A stretch of DNA of 64,000 nt from Diogma glabrata (GCA_963693315.1 OY856188.1:216078495-216142494), one strand, 5' to 3'. Positions 1-14,773 are shown, counted from the first letter of the stretch. Made by a program: numbers and translations. Notes: a model not told the origin generated them from the sequence alone.

Positions 1-1253
1 CTTCCGGTTTTTCACTTCCGGTAAAAATTTTTTTTTGTACTTTTTTGAAGTTTTTTTAGTGTCTTTATCACACTACATCCTACAATAATGAGGTGATTAT
101 GATGAAACTTATGGAAAAAATTCCAATTAGTGTCAGAAGATAATTATCATATTTTGGGACACATTGATCAAAGTGGCGGGGGTCTACCATACAACTGCTT
201 GGCTTAGGCGGTCTACCATTCACACTTTGTTTTTAAAGTTTGTTGGGAGCATACAGAATTCATTCATTAATCAATTTTAATGACACTTTGGAAAAAGATA
301 GAAACTTAAATGACAAAGAACTGATTAGTTTTTGGACAGTATTGGGATAAGTGGTGCGGGGCCTTCCGAATACCGGTTTACCGTGTCACCATTTTTCAAT
401 GTTTGTTGGGAGCACACAGAATTCGTTCATGAACGAATTTTGATGACACTTTGGAAAAAGATGCAAATATGTATGGCAAAGAACTGATTAGCTTTTGTGC
501 GATAGTGAACAAAGTGGTGAGGGGGTGTCCCAAACACCTGTTTTTTGAAAGCTCAATAACATCTGTACATGATAATCTTTTTGGATGAATCTTGGTACAT
601 GAGCATTTAGTACGGTTCACAACAGTTCTGCATCCCAACTTCCGGTTTTTCACTTCCAGTAAAAATTTTTTTTTTTTTCTAAATTTTCAATTTTTTTCAA
701 TGTGTTTATGCACACACTACAGCCTACAATAATGAAGTGATTATGATGAAACTTATGGAAAAGGTTCCAATTAGTGTGAGAAGATAATTATCATCTTTTG
801 GAACACATTGATCAAAGTGGCGGGGGTCTACCATACAACTGCTGACTCTTCACAATTTTTTTTAAAGTTTGTTGGGAGCATACAGACTTCATTCATTAAT
901 CAATTTTAATGACACTTTGAAAAAAGATAAAGACTTAAATGACAAAGAACTGAGTTTTTGGACAATATCGGGATAAGTGGTGGGGGTCCTTCCGTGCACC
1001 TGTTTATTGTTTCAATGTTTGTTGGAAGCATACAACATTCGTTCGATAAGTAGTTTTGATGACACATCGCAAAAAGATGCAAATATGTATGGCAAGGAAC
1101 TGATTAGTTTCTAGCGATAGTAAACAAAGTGGTAGGGGGTTCTCCGAGCACCTGTTATTTTGGAAGCTCAATAACATCGGTACGTGATAATCGAATTGGA
1201 TGAATCTTGGTACATAAACATCTAGTACGGTTCACAACAGGTCTGCATCCATA
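1..1253. repeat. Complex dispersed repeat, two tandem units (about 638 and 615 bp)
   Basis: Two head-to-tail units start with cttccggttttt at 1 and 639; a third start at about 1254 breaks off. Each unit holds about three diverged subrepeats with the order 'tgatgaaact/tgacactttggaaaaagat', 'aactgattagtttttg', 'aaagtggtgggggtct', 'ttgttgggagcatac'. Relatives lie at 28440-29600. There is no coding potential that survives across units. I do not recognise the family; it could be the internal tandem part of a larger transposon. Confidence 0.75.
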
Positions 1254-1262
1254 CTTCCGGTT

Positions 1263-2080
1263 AAATTTTTTTTATTTTTTCTCCTACAACAGAATTTATA
1301 TTTGTTGGGATACTACTGCTTTCTTTAATATTTTTATAATTAAAACTACAAAGTCTATAGCATTGGTTAGCTTTTAATTAAAGTATTTGATGGATATTAG
1401 CTCATCGTATATCCAGAACACTATGTTTCCATAGCTGTGGTGAAGTCAGCATCTGCGTCCAGTCTGCATCCTATTCATCAGCGTCGCAATATTTTTTAAT
1501 GTAATTTTGTTAATATATTTTTGGATATTTTTTCTGTTTTTAAGTCTCCTGAGGAAAGTCGATAAAAAATCATTTTTTTTATTTAATTTTATACTTTTAG
1601 ATTTAATTAGAAAATACGTGTTAACACGTTTGGTTATTATTTATTAATAATTGTCAAACTATACGAATTAAACTAGGCACTTTATTAATTTTAATTTAGT
1701 AGTTAATATTAACTTGAATTTATGTAATACATATGGTGTAACTTTTATAGTATTAAAGCAGCATATTATTGGGAAACTGTTTGCTGCTCTTGTCAAATAA
1801 ATAAATAAATAAATTAATATCATCTGGTTTATGAAATTGTGTATTATTTAATTAGGATCTGCAGTGCTACTTTCTATGTTGAGTCTTTTTATGTTGAGGC
1901 AGCCGGCGTCGGGACAATTATAGCGAAACACAAAAGGTCACTTTAGATCCGAATTAAATACACTATTTTTTTGGCCAATGTTTAAATTTTTTATAAAGAT
2001 AATATTAATTCATCAAAAATTTTATAAATATGATTTAATATCATTTAAAAATAGAAGTTTTTATCAAAGCAATCTTTCAA
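1263..2080. other. AT-rich sequence, possible LINE 3' end at 1770-1815
   Basis: No gene is visible. Around 1795-1815 a short run of aaat repeats follows a 'tgctgctcttgtcaaataaa' stretch, the usual look of the 3' tail of an insect LINE, so part of 1290-1815 may be a LINE 3' untranslated region. A perfect 12-bp palindrome cgtgttaacacg lies at 1617-1628. Both are inferences from pattern alone. Confidence 0.3.
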
Positions 2081-2082
2081 TT

Positions 2083-3010
2083 CAAAATTTCATAATCCAA
2101 TCAAAATATTTGTTATTTTTTGTGGTAAATATATAGAATGCTTCCGTCACTCCCGATGACCTTGAAAATGGAGTATGTTGTGCAGCTTTTTATACTGAAC
2201 AACAATATGTATATATAGGGCGCGGAAAACATTACTAGATAGACTTTTTTTATGTTGAAAATATCAATCATCTGATAGATTATTGTTTTGTTTTGTCTGT
2301 GAAATATTTTAAGATCTAATATTATATGATATATTATTTTATATTTCACTCGCTTCTGCGACCCTGCAGACCTTCGATCAATAGCACCCCCCCCCCCATA
2401 CAATAATCGATGAAACAATAATCTATCAGATGAAGGACTGGTTGCGGGGGAAGAGGAGGAGTGAGGGGGAGAGGGGGGGTGCTATTGATCGAAGGTCTGC
2501 AGGGTCGCAGGAGCGAGTGAAAAATAAAATAATATATCATAAAATATTATATCTTAAAATATTTGACCGACAAAACAAAACAATAATCCATCAGATGAAG
2601 GGATATGTGCTAAGGGGGGGAGGGTGCTATTGATTGAAGGTCTGAAGGGTCGCAGAAGCGAGTGAAACATAAAATAATACATATATCATAAATAATATAT
2701 CTTTATATTTAAATAAATAATTAAAAATTAAAAAAAAAAATTTATAAATAGCTCCTAAAGTAATGTTTTCCGCGCCCTTTATATATGTATATTATTGCTC
2801 AGTATAAAAAGCTGTACAACATACTCCATTTTCAAGGTCATCGGAAGTGACGGAAGAATTCTATATAATTACCTTTTTTGTTTTTATAGTTATACAATAA
2901 TTAGAAATTTTATATCCAATCAAAATATTTATTATTTTTTGTTGTCATAGTTAAATAATAATTTAAAATTTCATAATCCAATCAAAATATTTGTTATTTT
3001 TTTGCCACAG
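2083..3010. repeat. Short tandem repeat hosting the foldback element
   Basis: A motif 'catatccaatcaaaatattt' (with variants) followed by gttattttttg occurs just left of the foldback element (2083-2122) and twice right of it (about 2907-2942 and 2967-3003). The spacing of the two right copies is about 60 bp. The element therefore appears to have inserted into a pre-existing tandem repeat. Confidence 0.6.
2124..2873. mobile_element. Foldback (long inverted repeat) non-autonomous DNA element
   Basis: About 115 bp at the left end (2124-2238, beginning ggtaaatatatagaatgctt) match the reverse complement of the right end (2759-2873) at roughly nine bases in ten. Inside, a segment of about 118 bp is present inverted at 2269-2387 and direct at 2479-2597 and, shorter, at 2625-2705. 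The element can therefore fold almost completely on itself. The centre (2440-2482) is strongly G-rich. There is no transposase. The family is not recognised; the structure fits a foldback or MITE-like element. Confidence 0.75.
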
Positions 3011-3694
3011 TTATACAATTTGTTTGAAAAAATAACAAATATCATAAAAATATGGAAAGAAATAGCAATCTTTTTCTGCCGCCATAAAAATATGAGTTAC
3101 TCCGCTACCGCCGTAAAAAAAAGAAAACAAATTTTGCTACTTTACCGCTTAACCGCTCTGATTATAGATCGAAAAAGTAATACCTTAACCTTCTCCCAAG
3201 CGGCAGTAAAGATCAAAATTTAAAGCCGGTTGCCGAAAAAATAAATTACTTTGTAACATGGCTGACATCAAATGGACCATGTCAAAAAACACAAACAAAA
3301 ATAAAGCAACATATAAAAACATAATAAATACCTAGTACACATTAATCAAACGTTAATTTTGCGTTGCCTTCTATGATAATTTTTTTAAATGTTTCTTTGA
3401 TTAGCAAATCTTTAACATTAAATTACTTCTGTCTGAGAGTTACTTTGGTCTGAAAGACCTAAGTATTACATTTTTTTTTCTAAAAATAGGTATACTCAAT
3501 GGACAGGTCCGAAAGGACGCTGTGTTCGATAACTGTACCGGAAGTGTGTCAAAAAAATCATTAAGTGTGTCATGAATAGCAAATTTTCATATTTTTGGCT
3601 TAAAAAACGTTCATTTTATGTGATAATGAGTAGGAACAAAGAATGTGGAGAAATTTTGATGGACGGGATTGGTATGTGAGATCAAAAACTAGAA
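3011..3694. other. No feature seen
   Basis: AT-rich sequence with only short chance reading frames. I see no recognisable gene, repeat or RNA. Confidence 0.6.
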
Positions 3695-4205
3695 AAATGG
3701 TGTCAAGTTTGTCAAAAGAAAGATTTATATTTATTATTTTACCCAATTTTTTGGAAAAAAATAAAATTAATTATTTGTTTGACATGAAATTTTAGTATTA
3801 TTATTGAGAATTATGTGATTATAAGTTTGTCAAAAAAATGTTGTCAAGTGTGTCAAAAAAAATATTTTAATTTTTGTTTTACCCACTTTTTTGAAAAAAT
3901 TAAAATTAGTTATTTGTATGACATAAAATTTTATTATTATTATGGAGAATTATAGCATTATCAGTTTGTCAAAAAAAATAATGTCAAGTGTGTCAAAAGA
4001 ATGATTGTCATTTATTTTTTTAGAAAAAAATAAAGTTAGTTATTTGGATGAAATGTAATAAACATGAAATTATTATTATTGAGAATGTTATTGCATTATA
4101 AGTTTGTCAAAAAAATATTGTCAAGTGTGTTAAAAAAATGATTTATTTTTTTAGTCAATTTTTTGAAAAAAAAATGTTTGTTGATTTTATGACGTAAATG
4201 TAATT
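3695..4205. repeat. Tandem repeat, about 140-bp unit, four diverged copies
   Basis: The phrase gtcaagtgtgtcaaaa (or a close variant) recurs near 3702, 3842, 3985 and 4119, giving spacings of about 135-143 bp. Between the repeats are runs such as 'attttttgaaaaaa' and 'tgacataaaatttta'. The copies are clearly diverged, so the array is old. It is non-coding. Confidence 0.6.
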
Positions 4206-4268
4206 GAACATGTAATTGGAATGAAATCAATAATTTAAATTAATAAATTATTGTTAAATTGAATTTAT

Positions 4269-4301
4269 GACGCGTTTCGAATATTAAATATTCATCATCG
4301 G
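4269..4301 (-). ncRNA. Hammerhead-ribozyme-like core (speculative)
   Basis: Read on the minus strand, the sequence is ccgatgat, then a perfect self-complementary gaatatttaatattc, then gaaacgcgtc. This resembles a hammerhead core (CUGAUGA, stem II, GAAA, a short palindromic stem III acgcgt, then a GUC cleavage triplet). One core base differs (C where U4 is expected) and I cannot draw a convincing stem I. Such motifs are known from Penelope-like retroelements. It may equally be a chance or decayed element end. Confidence 0.2.
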
Positions 4302-4369
4302 TACAAAAAATATGACTAAATCTAAATAAAAACAAATATTCCATGGACATGGAAATTTTTGAATTTGTT

Positions 4370-5025
4370 AGTGTTTGAAATATTTTTGGAATTTTGAAAA
4401 AGTTTGTATTTTTGATTTTGTAATAATTTTTGCAATATGTTTAGAATTTTGGAAAAGTTTCAATTTTTGATTTTGTTATAATTTTTGCAATATTCTTCGA
4501 ATTTTAAAAAAATAGAATTTTGGAATTTGTAAATTTTATATATATATATTTAGAATTTTGAAAAATGTTTCAATTTTTGATTTTGTAAGAATTTTTGGAA
4601 TATTTTTAGAATTTTGAAAAATTTTAAATTTTTGATTTTATAATAATTTTTGGAATTTTAAATAAAGTTTCAATTCTTGATATCGGTATAATTTTTGCTA
4701 TATTTTTAGAATTTTGGAAAAAGTTTGAAGTTTTGATTTTTTAGGAATTTGAGGAATATTATTAGAATTTAGAAAAAGTTTAAATATTTGATTTTATTCT
4801 AATTTTTGTAATATTTTTGGGATTTTGAAAAGAGTTTCAATTTTTATTTTGTTTTGTATTTTGCAATATTTTTAGACTTTTTGAAAATAGTTTTAATCTT
4901 TGATTTTGTAATAATTTTTGGGCTATTTTTAGAATTTTGAAAAAAGTTGGATTTTATTTAATTTTTATAATATTTTTGGAATTTTGAAAGAAATATGAAC
5001 TTGTGATTTTGTAATATTTTCTAGA
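4370..5025. repeat. Minisatellite, about 58-bp unit, roughly eleven copies
   Basis: A T-rich unit of the form 'atttttagaattttgaaa' followed by 'agtttcaatttttgatttt' and 'gtaataatttttg' recurs with about 55-60 bp spacing from near 4370 to 5020. Copies differ by substitutions and small indels. No coding potential. Confidence 0.65.
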
Positions 5026-7269
5026 AATGCTAAATGGAGAGGTTTTTGAGTAGTTTGCTGAGTGTATCATCTTTTCACTAAATTATGTTAATTTATAATC
5101 TGTTATAATTTTCCGGCATCGTATTGATGTTTCGTGTTAGTTTTGTAATAAATTTCTAAACAGAGATAAAAAAAATACATGTTCTTTAACAAAGAGTTAT
5201 GTTTGATATACATCGCTGCTTATAACTAAAAACCGTGTGCTCATAAAAGTTTTTTGCCGAAAACTATATCAAAATCCTTAACCCAGACCGAAGTGTGGAT
5301 TTCTCAGAGCCTTGAGATTTCAACCCCTCCATACTTATTTATTTGATTTTAATAATTGAAATATTTGTATCGACTACTAAATTAGGACAAAGTCTTATAA
5401 AAAATAAACAATAATAAATTAAAATCAATGTCCATCAATAGTTTACTAATTACATAGATCCATTAACGTAACATAAACAAAGAAATAAAAGAAAATCTAT
5501 AAATAAATAAAAATTCATAATACAAAAGGAAACTAAGGATAAAGCATTTCTATTAATCAATGTCAAATTAATAACATAACTGAGTTAATTATAAGAAAAC
5601 ATAACAATAACAGCACAAAAACACTTGTCATTAAACTGATATTACAGTATCCAAACTACAATCACAATAACAAATTAATGAAGTTGTTAAAGTTAATAAG
5701 GGTTTTGTTGTTGTATTCCCAAGAAGCAGTTAAATAATTTAATGTTTACTGAATGAATTAGGCTTGAACAAGAGTTATTACTTTCAATTGGTGTCAATTT
5801 CCTCCATGATTTCATTAAATTGAGTACCAAAAGGATAAATATATATTGAAGTGTGATACAATAAAAAATGCTAAAATAATTTCTTTCCTACAACTTAAAA
5901 ATTATATGTGTAACATTTTTTCCATTATATTTCATTTTATTAAATTAACAACAATTTTAAGCGACGACAAATTGATTTTTTTCGTTAAACGTTACATTGC
6001 ATGATAACAATATTTTCAAACAATAAATTGGTTGCAATAACAATAATTGAATTTAATTGGAGGTAATCAAATGACTTTACGAAAAGCTTTTCAATGAAAT
6101 TGTTTTAATGTTGTACGCAGTACACTACCAGGTAAGTGTTTAGATTATATCGGTATTTTAGATTAAGAATTGTTTTTGCGAAAAAAATAATTGTTATTCA
6201 TTTTTTGGTAATTAGTCACTTCATTACTAAGTCAGTGTAAATTTTGTTGCCGGAGTGATTCATTATATTATAAATATCTGTTTTATATGCGGATTTTATG
6301 TTATGGGTTTTACTTTATAGATAATTAATCACAAAACATATCCAATATATTGAATTGAATTGAAAAAATTCTAACTACTTCCTTACTTACTTGAGTTTAA
6401 TTGCTCTTAAAAGTCCCCAATGAATTTCCTTAATTTTGTCTAATATCCATAAATATAGGACAATGATTGATCAAGTGTCAACCATTGATTACACATTGTT
6501 TAGAAACAATCAATAATGACTATACAATCGTGACTTAGGATGTTAATTAGAATAGAAATATTCCGCATTCTATGAATTCACACAAAGTAATGTCTAGAAA
6601 TTTAATGCAAAGTAATGTCTAGAAATTTAATGCAAAATACTGTAAAAATATTTCCATAATATGAAGTTTAATGACAGTGGAAAAATTCAGCTTAAGTTAA
6701 TAAAATAAGTGATAATGAAGTTTTAATGGCACTGAAGAGGGTTCGAATTCATCCGAAACACTCATTTCACGTGAAGTGGAGTTTTTAACTGAGAAATTTC
6801 CAACCATACCTTTGACTTAGAAAAATTCCAATTCTACTTACTTTTTTACTTGCTTGACTTGAAGTGCTTTCCAAATTCCCATTATTCAATATATGTTTTC
6901 TAATTTTACGGTTTTCAGTTCGATTATTTTTTTACATATTAGCAAATATTGTTTTCGTGTATCGGTACAAGTAATTTAAATATCAACTAATAAATAATAA
7001 AAATAAATCTTAAAAAAAATAAAAAAAATTAAGCTTATTGGGTTAATTGTTTTTACGCTTGTGTTAACTGAAATTGAAATGTTTTAACTCATTGAAGCAA
7101 TTCAGAATAAAACAGATGAAGATTTTTGGTTTTCATTTTTGATACATTGCCATTTATTATACATTCAAATAAATTAATGTAGTTTATATGAACGCAAACA
7201 GAACTTTTGGAACTTGCAACATGTTTAATGCAAAAACTAGAATCATCAACGTTGTAGATTAATATATAG
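5026..7269. other. Intergenic AT-rich sequence; one small tandem duplication
   Basis: I see no gene. A 25-bp unit containing aaagtaatgtctagaaattt is present twice in a row at 6583-6607 and 6608-6632. The rest is unique-looking AT-rich DNA with no long reading frame. Confidence 0.6.
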
Positions 7270-7510
7270 TGTTACGATTCTACATAATCGCAATGAAATA
7301 CAAAACAATATTGTATTCAACCTCAATTTCCCTTAAACAATATTTGAATATTTCAAAAATAAAATCAACGTCACATTGTTTCCAAGAAAAAGGTTCAAAA
7401 CATGAAAAAAATTCAAAATAATTACGGAGATTTCTGGAGCTTTCTTTGTAAAGAATCGATTTTCCTAGAATAAACGAGAAATTAAACAGAATTATATATA
7501 AGAAATTTCT
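7270..7510 (+). mobile_element. LTR fragment (same family as 38709-39299 and 40510-41171)
   Basis: It begins tgttacg and runs through 'caaaacaatattgtattcaa' and 'aaaataaaatcaacgtcac', matching in order the reverse complement of the right half of the solo LTR at 38709-39299. The match fades after about 7510, so the copy is truncated. It is in the opposite orientation to the other two. Confidence 0.6.
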
Positions 7511-8986
<1,476 letters not shown>

Positions 8987-9108
8987 TGGCGGATTATCAT
9001 ACAAGTTTTAAGGCAACCGCACCAGGGCCCCGCGATTCAGGGGCCCCAAGCATAAGCAAAAAGGAAAATAAAGCCAGACAAGTTTTAAATATATTTATTT
9101 GCAGGCAT

Positions 9109-10930
9109 TTAAATTACATTTTTTCTGTACTGAAGTGTTACAAACTGGTCTATAATTTCATCGAATTTAATTTTGTCCAAAATTTCATTTTCAATAGAAA
9201 GAATGGATAAATCGTTCAAACGATCATTACTCATAGCATTACGCAAATAAATTTTGATTAACTTCAGTTTTGAAAATGATCGTTCATCTATAACATTAGT
9301 GACAAACATGCACAAAAACATTCGTAATAAAATATCGATATTTGGAAAAGTGGTGGAAAGATTATCATTGAACATTGTTTTGTACATCGATTCATAATTT
9401 AAATTATCAAATGTGAAATAATTTTTGACAAATTGACATTCGTCAATCAATTGATTTGCATTGAGATCTTTTGGGTATTTTGTTATTGCTTTGCAAGAAT
9501 TTATAGCAATCTATTCATAACTCATTAAATTTAATTGTATCAAAAACGAGTACTGGCTATCTAGATCTTCATAAACTTTAGCACGCTCTTTCAGATTTAA
9601 CAGCAAAGCCTTAATAATTGGCTTGAACAACGATTTTTCAAGGTGGTCTTTTTGTTCCTCTGGAAAAAGTGTTTGTGACTTTGAGCGAGCTCGAACATTG
9701 TTTACGGTTTGAATATTAGATAGAATAGAATTTAGAAGCTGACAGGCTTTATCAAAAATTTTGTTGTAATCTTTATTTTCCCAATCTGTAACTATTGAAT
9801 CAAACAGTTTTTTTGTCACCGAGATAGTTATATTAGATTTTTGTAATGCTCGATTCACAAAATTATACTTGGTTAGTACACTTTTCCAGAGTACAAGCAT
9901 CAAAATATTTTCAAATTGACATAGTTTTTTTATCAAACCTGTTACCACTGCTTTGTTATCATCACTGAAGCTTTCCTCATTTAGGAAAGTTTTTAAAATA
10001 TGCAACACTTTTAAATAACAAGAATGTAAAGCGTGAACTGATTTGTACCTAGCTGACCATCTCGTTCCAGTTGCTCTTTTTAACATGTTTTCGCTATTTT
10101 AGGTTAATTGTTCTTGTAATCGATTCCATCGAAAAGGGGAATATACGAAAAATCCATAAAGTTTTTCAACCATATCAAAAAACTTAGTTGCAGCAGTATT
10201 GCCAGAAACACTATTTTTACCGACTAAATTTAATGAATGCGCAAAGCAAGGGACAAAAATTGCTGTTTCATTTGTTTGACAAATCAATCTTTGTAGGCCG
10301 CCATAAATACATGCCATATTGTAAGCGTTGTCATGTGACTGGCCTCTACAATTATCAATGTTTATTTCGTTTTCATTGTGGAATTTCATAATGATGTCAA
10401 AAAGATAATACGTCTTTAATGTATGACCTTCGATTTCAATAAATGAAATAAATCTTGTGAACGATTATATCAAATCTTGTGAACGATCATATTACTTTTA
10501 ACATATCGAACACAAAAAGACAACTGGTCTGTATGGCTCACATCCTGAGTGGAATCGACGCTAAACGAATAATATCGAGATTCTATAATTTCCGAAACAA
10601 TGTGATTTTTAACATGTTTTGCCATTATAGAGATGAATTCTTCACAAATTGTGCTTGAAAGATACGATGCGTTTCCTAAAAATATTCCGAATAATAAAAA
10701 AATCATTTGTCAATGTTACATGAAAAGAGTGTACCTTTTCCTTTATTGCCAAAACGAAAAATATGTTCTTGTAAAAAGGGATCAAATTTAGCCAATAATT
10801 CAACAAATCCAAGAAAGTTTCCAAAACACATTTGATCCTAAAATTTCACGAAAAGCAAGTCCTCGTGATGCAAGAAATTTCACAAACTCTACAACACACA
10901 ATAAAACTTTTTTCCAATAGCTCATTTATG
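9109..10930 (-). pseudogene. hAT transposase, ZMYM1/DUF4371-like, broken
   Basis: Would-be DNA transposase of the hAT superfamily, cutting and rejoining the element in the nucleus. Reading N to C on the minus strand, pieces in different frames are: 10930-10700, with a 'LASRGLAFRE' block and a degenerate 'DPF' region; 10706-10470, including FSVDSTQDVSHTDQLSF; 10389-10099, including a GQSHDNAYNM block and a 'VPCFAHSLNLVG' block, the hallmarks of this family; 10086-9511, beginning TGTRWSARYKSV; and 9450-9109, with the C-terminal dimerisation signature ERSFSKLKLIK. At least four frameshifts or stops separate these, so it cannot encode a full enzyme. Family assignment rests on these motifs and the matching TIR type. 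It is inactive but could have been mobilised in trans. Confidence 0.85.
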
Positions 10931-12340
10931 ATAAGGAAAGCATGTTGATGATGAACGTATAGTTGATGTTATGGACAAATTAAATTTTTGATTTTACGCG
11001 TACCACGATCTTTAAGAAAACATTTATTGTATAGTGCACTGAAATTACCCAAATGGAATCAACCAAATCTTCTCAATAAACATATTTAGAAATTAACAAA
11101 AAACTCTTATCAAATTTCATACCCTCCACATCTTTCACGACTCTCAATTAGGAGGCAGCTCCGGCCCCAAAATCCTAGTTCGGCATTAACAGTATTATTT
11201 ACTATAATTAACATTCGCATTTGCTAACGTTTGCATTTGCTTTACACTAACATTTGCTAACGTCAAATTGCGCCACTTTAAATGAAATCCATGTTTACAG
11301 CTAAATAATTTTAGCCATTTAAATACTTTACTAAAACTTTGACTTTAATTGTATAATAGTACTTTATTGTTGAGATGCTTAATGAACTAATTTATTTTCG
11401 ATCAAAAGTTTACAATGCGAGCGAGCAATGAGCATTGCAAATTTGTGAGGAAATAAAATTCATTAAAAACGAAACCAATGCGACGTTTTACTCTTCCGAT
11501 CTTTGTAGTAAATGAGGACGGAGGATCTTCTTGCTCCAAAGGAGGACAGTCCTACCGAAAAGAGGACACGTCGCAACCCTATTGGTTGATAAATTAGATA
11601 AAATAATCTATGGGCTGATCACTATACAAAACTAATCAATTAAATTAAGCATGAAATGAAACTCGACCATAATATTGAGTTAATTGAGAATAAAACAGGT
11701 GAAAAACTTGTACTTGTTGACAGCCTATATTATGAAACATATATAGCTAAAAAAAATCAAGTAAAACCCCGCCTTTATTCAAATGCAACTAATCGTCCAA
11801 ATTTCAAAGGAATCGATCCAGTACTTAAGGATATTACCTATGTTGAACAAACGAACATTTACATTTTTATTTATATAGAAGAAGATAGATAGATAGACGG
11901 AAGATAGAACAAGATAGATAGAAGAAAATTTATTGAAATTCTATTAAAAGTTTATTGCAATACTAATCTTTATAAAATTGTTTGTATATTTTTTTTTTAA
12001 TGAAAATAATAATCAAAAGTATTCTTTTTACTAATTGAAATAAAATAAATCTGACTAAAGTCTAATTTAAATATTTTGTTTATATTTATTTCAATAACTT
12101 TTCTAAAAAAAGTGTTACAGTTATTCTATTTTCTAGAGTATCGGTATTACACCGGTAACGTGAAAAACTTTGCCAGAATTGGCAAAACGGAAATTTTGGA
12201 AGCGCTACTCTCGATGTAAATATGTTATTGAATACTTTCATTTTAAAAAGTTATCGTTCAGCTGGGAACGGTTACGGTAACAAATAACAGTATTGACATC
12301 GAGCCTAATTTCATAGAAATAAAAATTAATATTCAACAAT
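10931..12340. other. Non-coding interior of the hAT; unexplained 79-codon frame and transposon-end debris
   Basis: No recognisable gene. An open frame at 11656-11892 (plus strand, 78 residues) is not matched to anything I know; it contains a repeated tyrosine-rich tail that runs into simple sequence, and I do not claim it as a gene. Around 11535-11585 the text 'gaggacagtcctaccgaaaa' followed by gaggacacgtcgcaaccct looks like a terminus of another DNA transposon. Near 12300 there is only AT-rich sequence. Confidence 0.35.
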
Positions 12341-12380
12341 CTTTACAACAATCTTTACAACAATCCTTACAACAATCGAA
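12341..12380. repeat. 12-bp tandem repeat
   Basis: The word aacaatctttac (variants aacaatccttac) is repeated three to four times, directly next to the second hAT-like terminus at 12389-12405. Confidence 0.75.
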
Positions 12381-12388
12381 TCAACGCT

Positions 12389-12405
12389 TGAAAGCCGCCA
12401 CTGGG
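12389..12405 (-). repeat. Second hAT-like terminal sequence inside the element
   Basis: On the minus strand this reads cagtggcggctttcaag, the same type of end as the outer TIR but a different subfamily after the ninth base. I did not find its partner, so the second element is probably a truncated copy inserted into, or recombined with, the first. Confidence 0.45.
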
Positions 12406-12474
12406 TACGACGTTCTTCCTAAAAATATCATTAAATATCATATTATCATTTCATTAAGTTTGCTTCAAATGTCG

Positions 12475-12605
12475 CATAACTTTTCTTTTGCTGCCAAATT
12501 TATCACTATGCTCTTTTAAGAAAGGATCATGTTTAGCCAAAAGTTCAAGAGCTCCAAGAAAGTTGCCATTGTGATTCGAGCCCAGAGTTTCATCACTCTC
12601 GGAAG
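12475..12605 (-). pseudogene. Second hAT transposase fragment (paralogue of 10700-10880)
   Basis: On the minus strand one frame gives a segment with GNFLGALELLAKHDPFLKEH, the same region of a ZMYM1-like hAT transposase as the one found degenerate at 10740-10830. This copy preserves the block better than the first. It covers only about 40 residues and no other part of a transposase is attached. It shows that at least two related hAT copies are mixed in this 4-kb element. Confidence 0.6.
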
Positions 12606-13134
12606 TTCGGAATTAAAACTATTGTTTTTTATTTATTTTCTTTATAAATTATATATCTTTATTTAAAATATTCGAATAGATTATTAAAAAGCCTTTAAAA
12701 GCCTTTGAGATTGCAAAATGGAGAAATCGAAAATTTTATTTGGAACTATTTATTTGAGAATCTGAGAAAACAATGGAACCCATAATTAAAAACTGTTGCA
12801 AGAGTGTCGTTTAAAATAGAGAATCAATTCATGATACACATTGTATACCTCTATTCAAGCGATTTCTTAAGGGTGTAATTGTTATCGTTTTTCCCAGTTC
12901 TGATTTCAGACATGCAGTTTTGAATCATCAAAAATTCAGTTTCTATATAATTTACCCTATCAAGGTAACCCTGTTTTTTTGTCATCAAAAATAAATTTTT
13001 GAAAATACTTTAATTTACTAGGGTTTTTTTCGAAGCTGAGGACCGCTTTTTTTAGTAATCAATTTTGGAAAATGAGGATAAAGGGCCCCCAAAATTTTAC
13101 CCGCACCAGGGCCCCCTGAACTCTTAATCCGCCA

Positions 13135-13895
<761 letters not shown>

Positions 13896-13929
13896 AAAAT
13901 GAAAGTATGTATGTTTGTCGTTTATGCAT

Positions 13930-14760
13930 TAACACACCATTCATCCGATCATCATGAAACTTTGGGAAGTTGTTGTGTACTCTTGCGCATAGGTAACTGA
14001 CAATTTTTTTTTTAAAACGGAACCTCAGGGCCCTTTTAATTATCTAAAGGGCTTTGACCTAAATGTTGATAATTATCTTAATTGAGTTCTTATTTAAATA
14101 TCGTTTTATACAATTAGGTTGCTTTGATCAATGTTTTTTACATTGAACAAAGTTTTATGAAATTGAAAAATGAAATTATAATCTGACAAACAATTACATT
14201 TATATATCAAAAATCAAAATTATATATTGGAATTTAACACATCATGATCTTAAAATTTATTTTATCTACAACAAATATGTGGTGGTTTGCAATTGTATGT
14301 AATACGTGTTTCTAAAACTAAGTAAAGATAGTTGATGATATCAATTATATCGATATAAATCTCAAAGCTACGAAATGGAATTCGCACAAATACTATACAA
14401 AGAAGCTTAGCTTATGTATAATCAAACACGGATGGCAATCATGATGAACAAACTAATTAAAAATGATGGCACTTAGCCGGCAATACGTTTGCAATAGTGA
14501 TTTGCAAACGGTAATAATGCATTAATACCAATGAATTTAATATATGTTCGGGAACATATGTAAAATTTAAAATTTTGGATCTATGGGTGTGACAACCCAA
14601 CGTACTTTAGTACCTGCTATTGGTAAATCAGTTAACGTGAGATATCATATACTACTGGCAATGGCAGTAAGATGTCACTGATATAAAGGGATAAGTGATA
14701 TTTTAGGTGTGCTGGCGGATTTCAATCATCCACGATAGCACCCTTAGTCTTAGTTATGGA
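13930..14760. other. Helitron 5' region, non-coding
   Basis: After the 5' terminal block no coding sequence can be read. A segment at about 14627-14668 ('gttaacgtgagatatcatat' and following) recurs inverted at 18145-18183. Short palindromes such as atatgttcgggaacatat occur near 14545. Confidence 0.4.
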
Positions 14761-14773
14761 ATGTTCTTTGACA

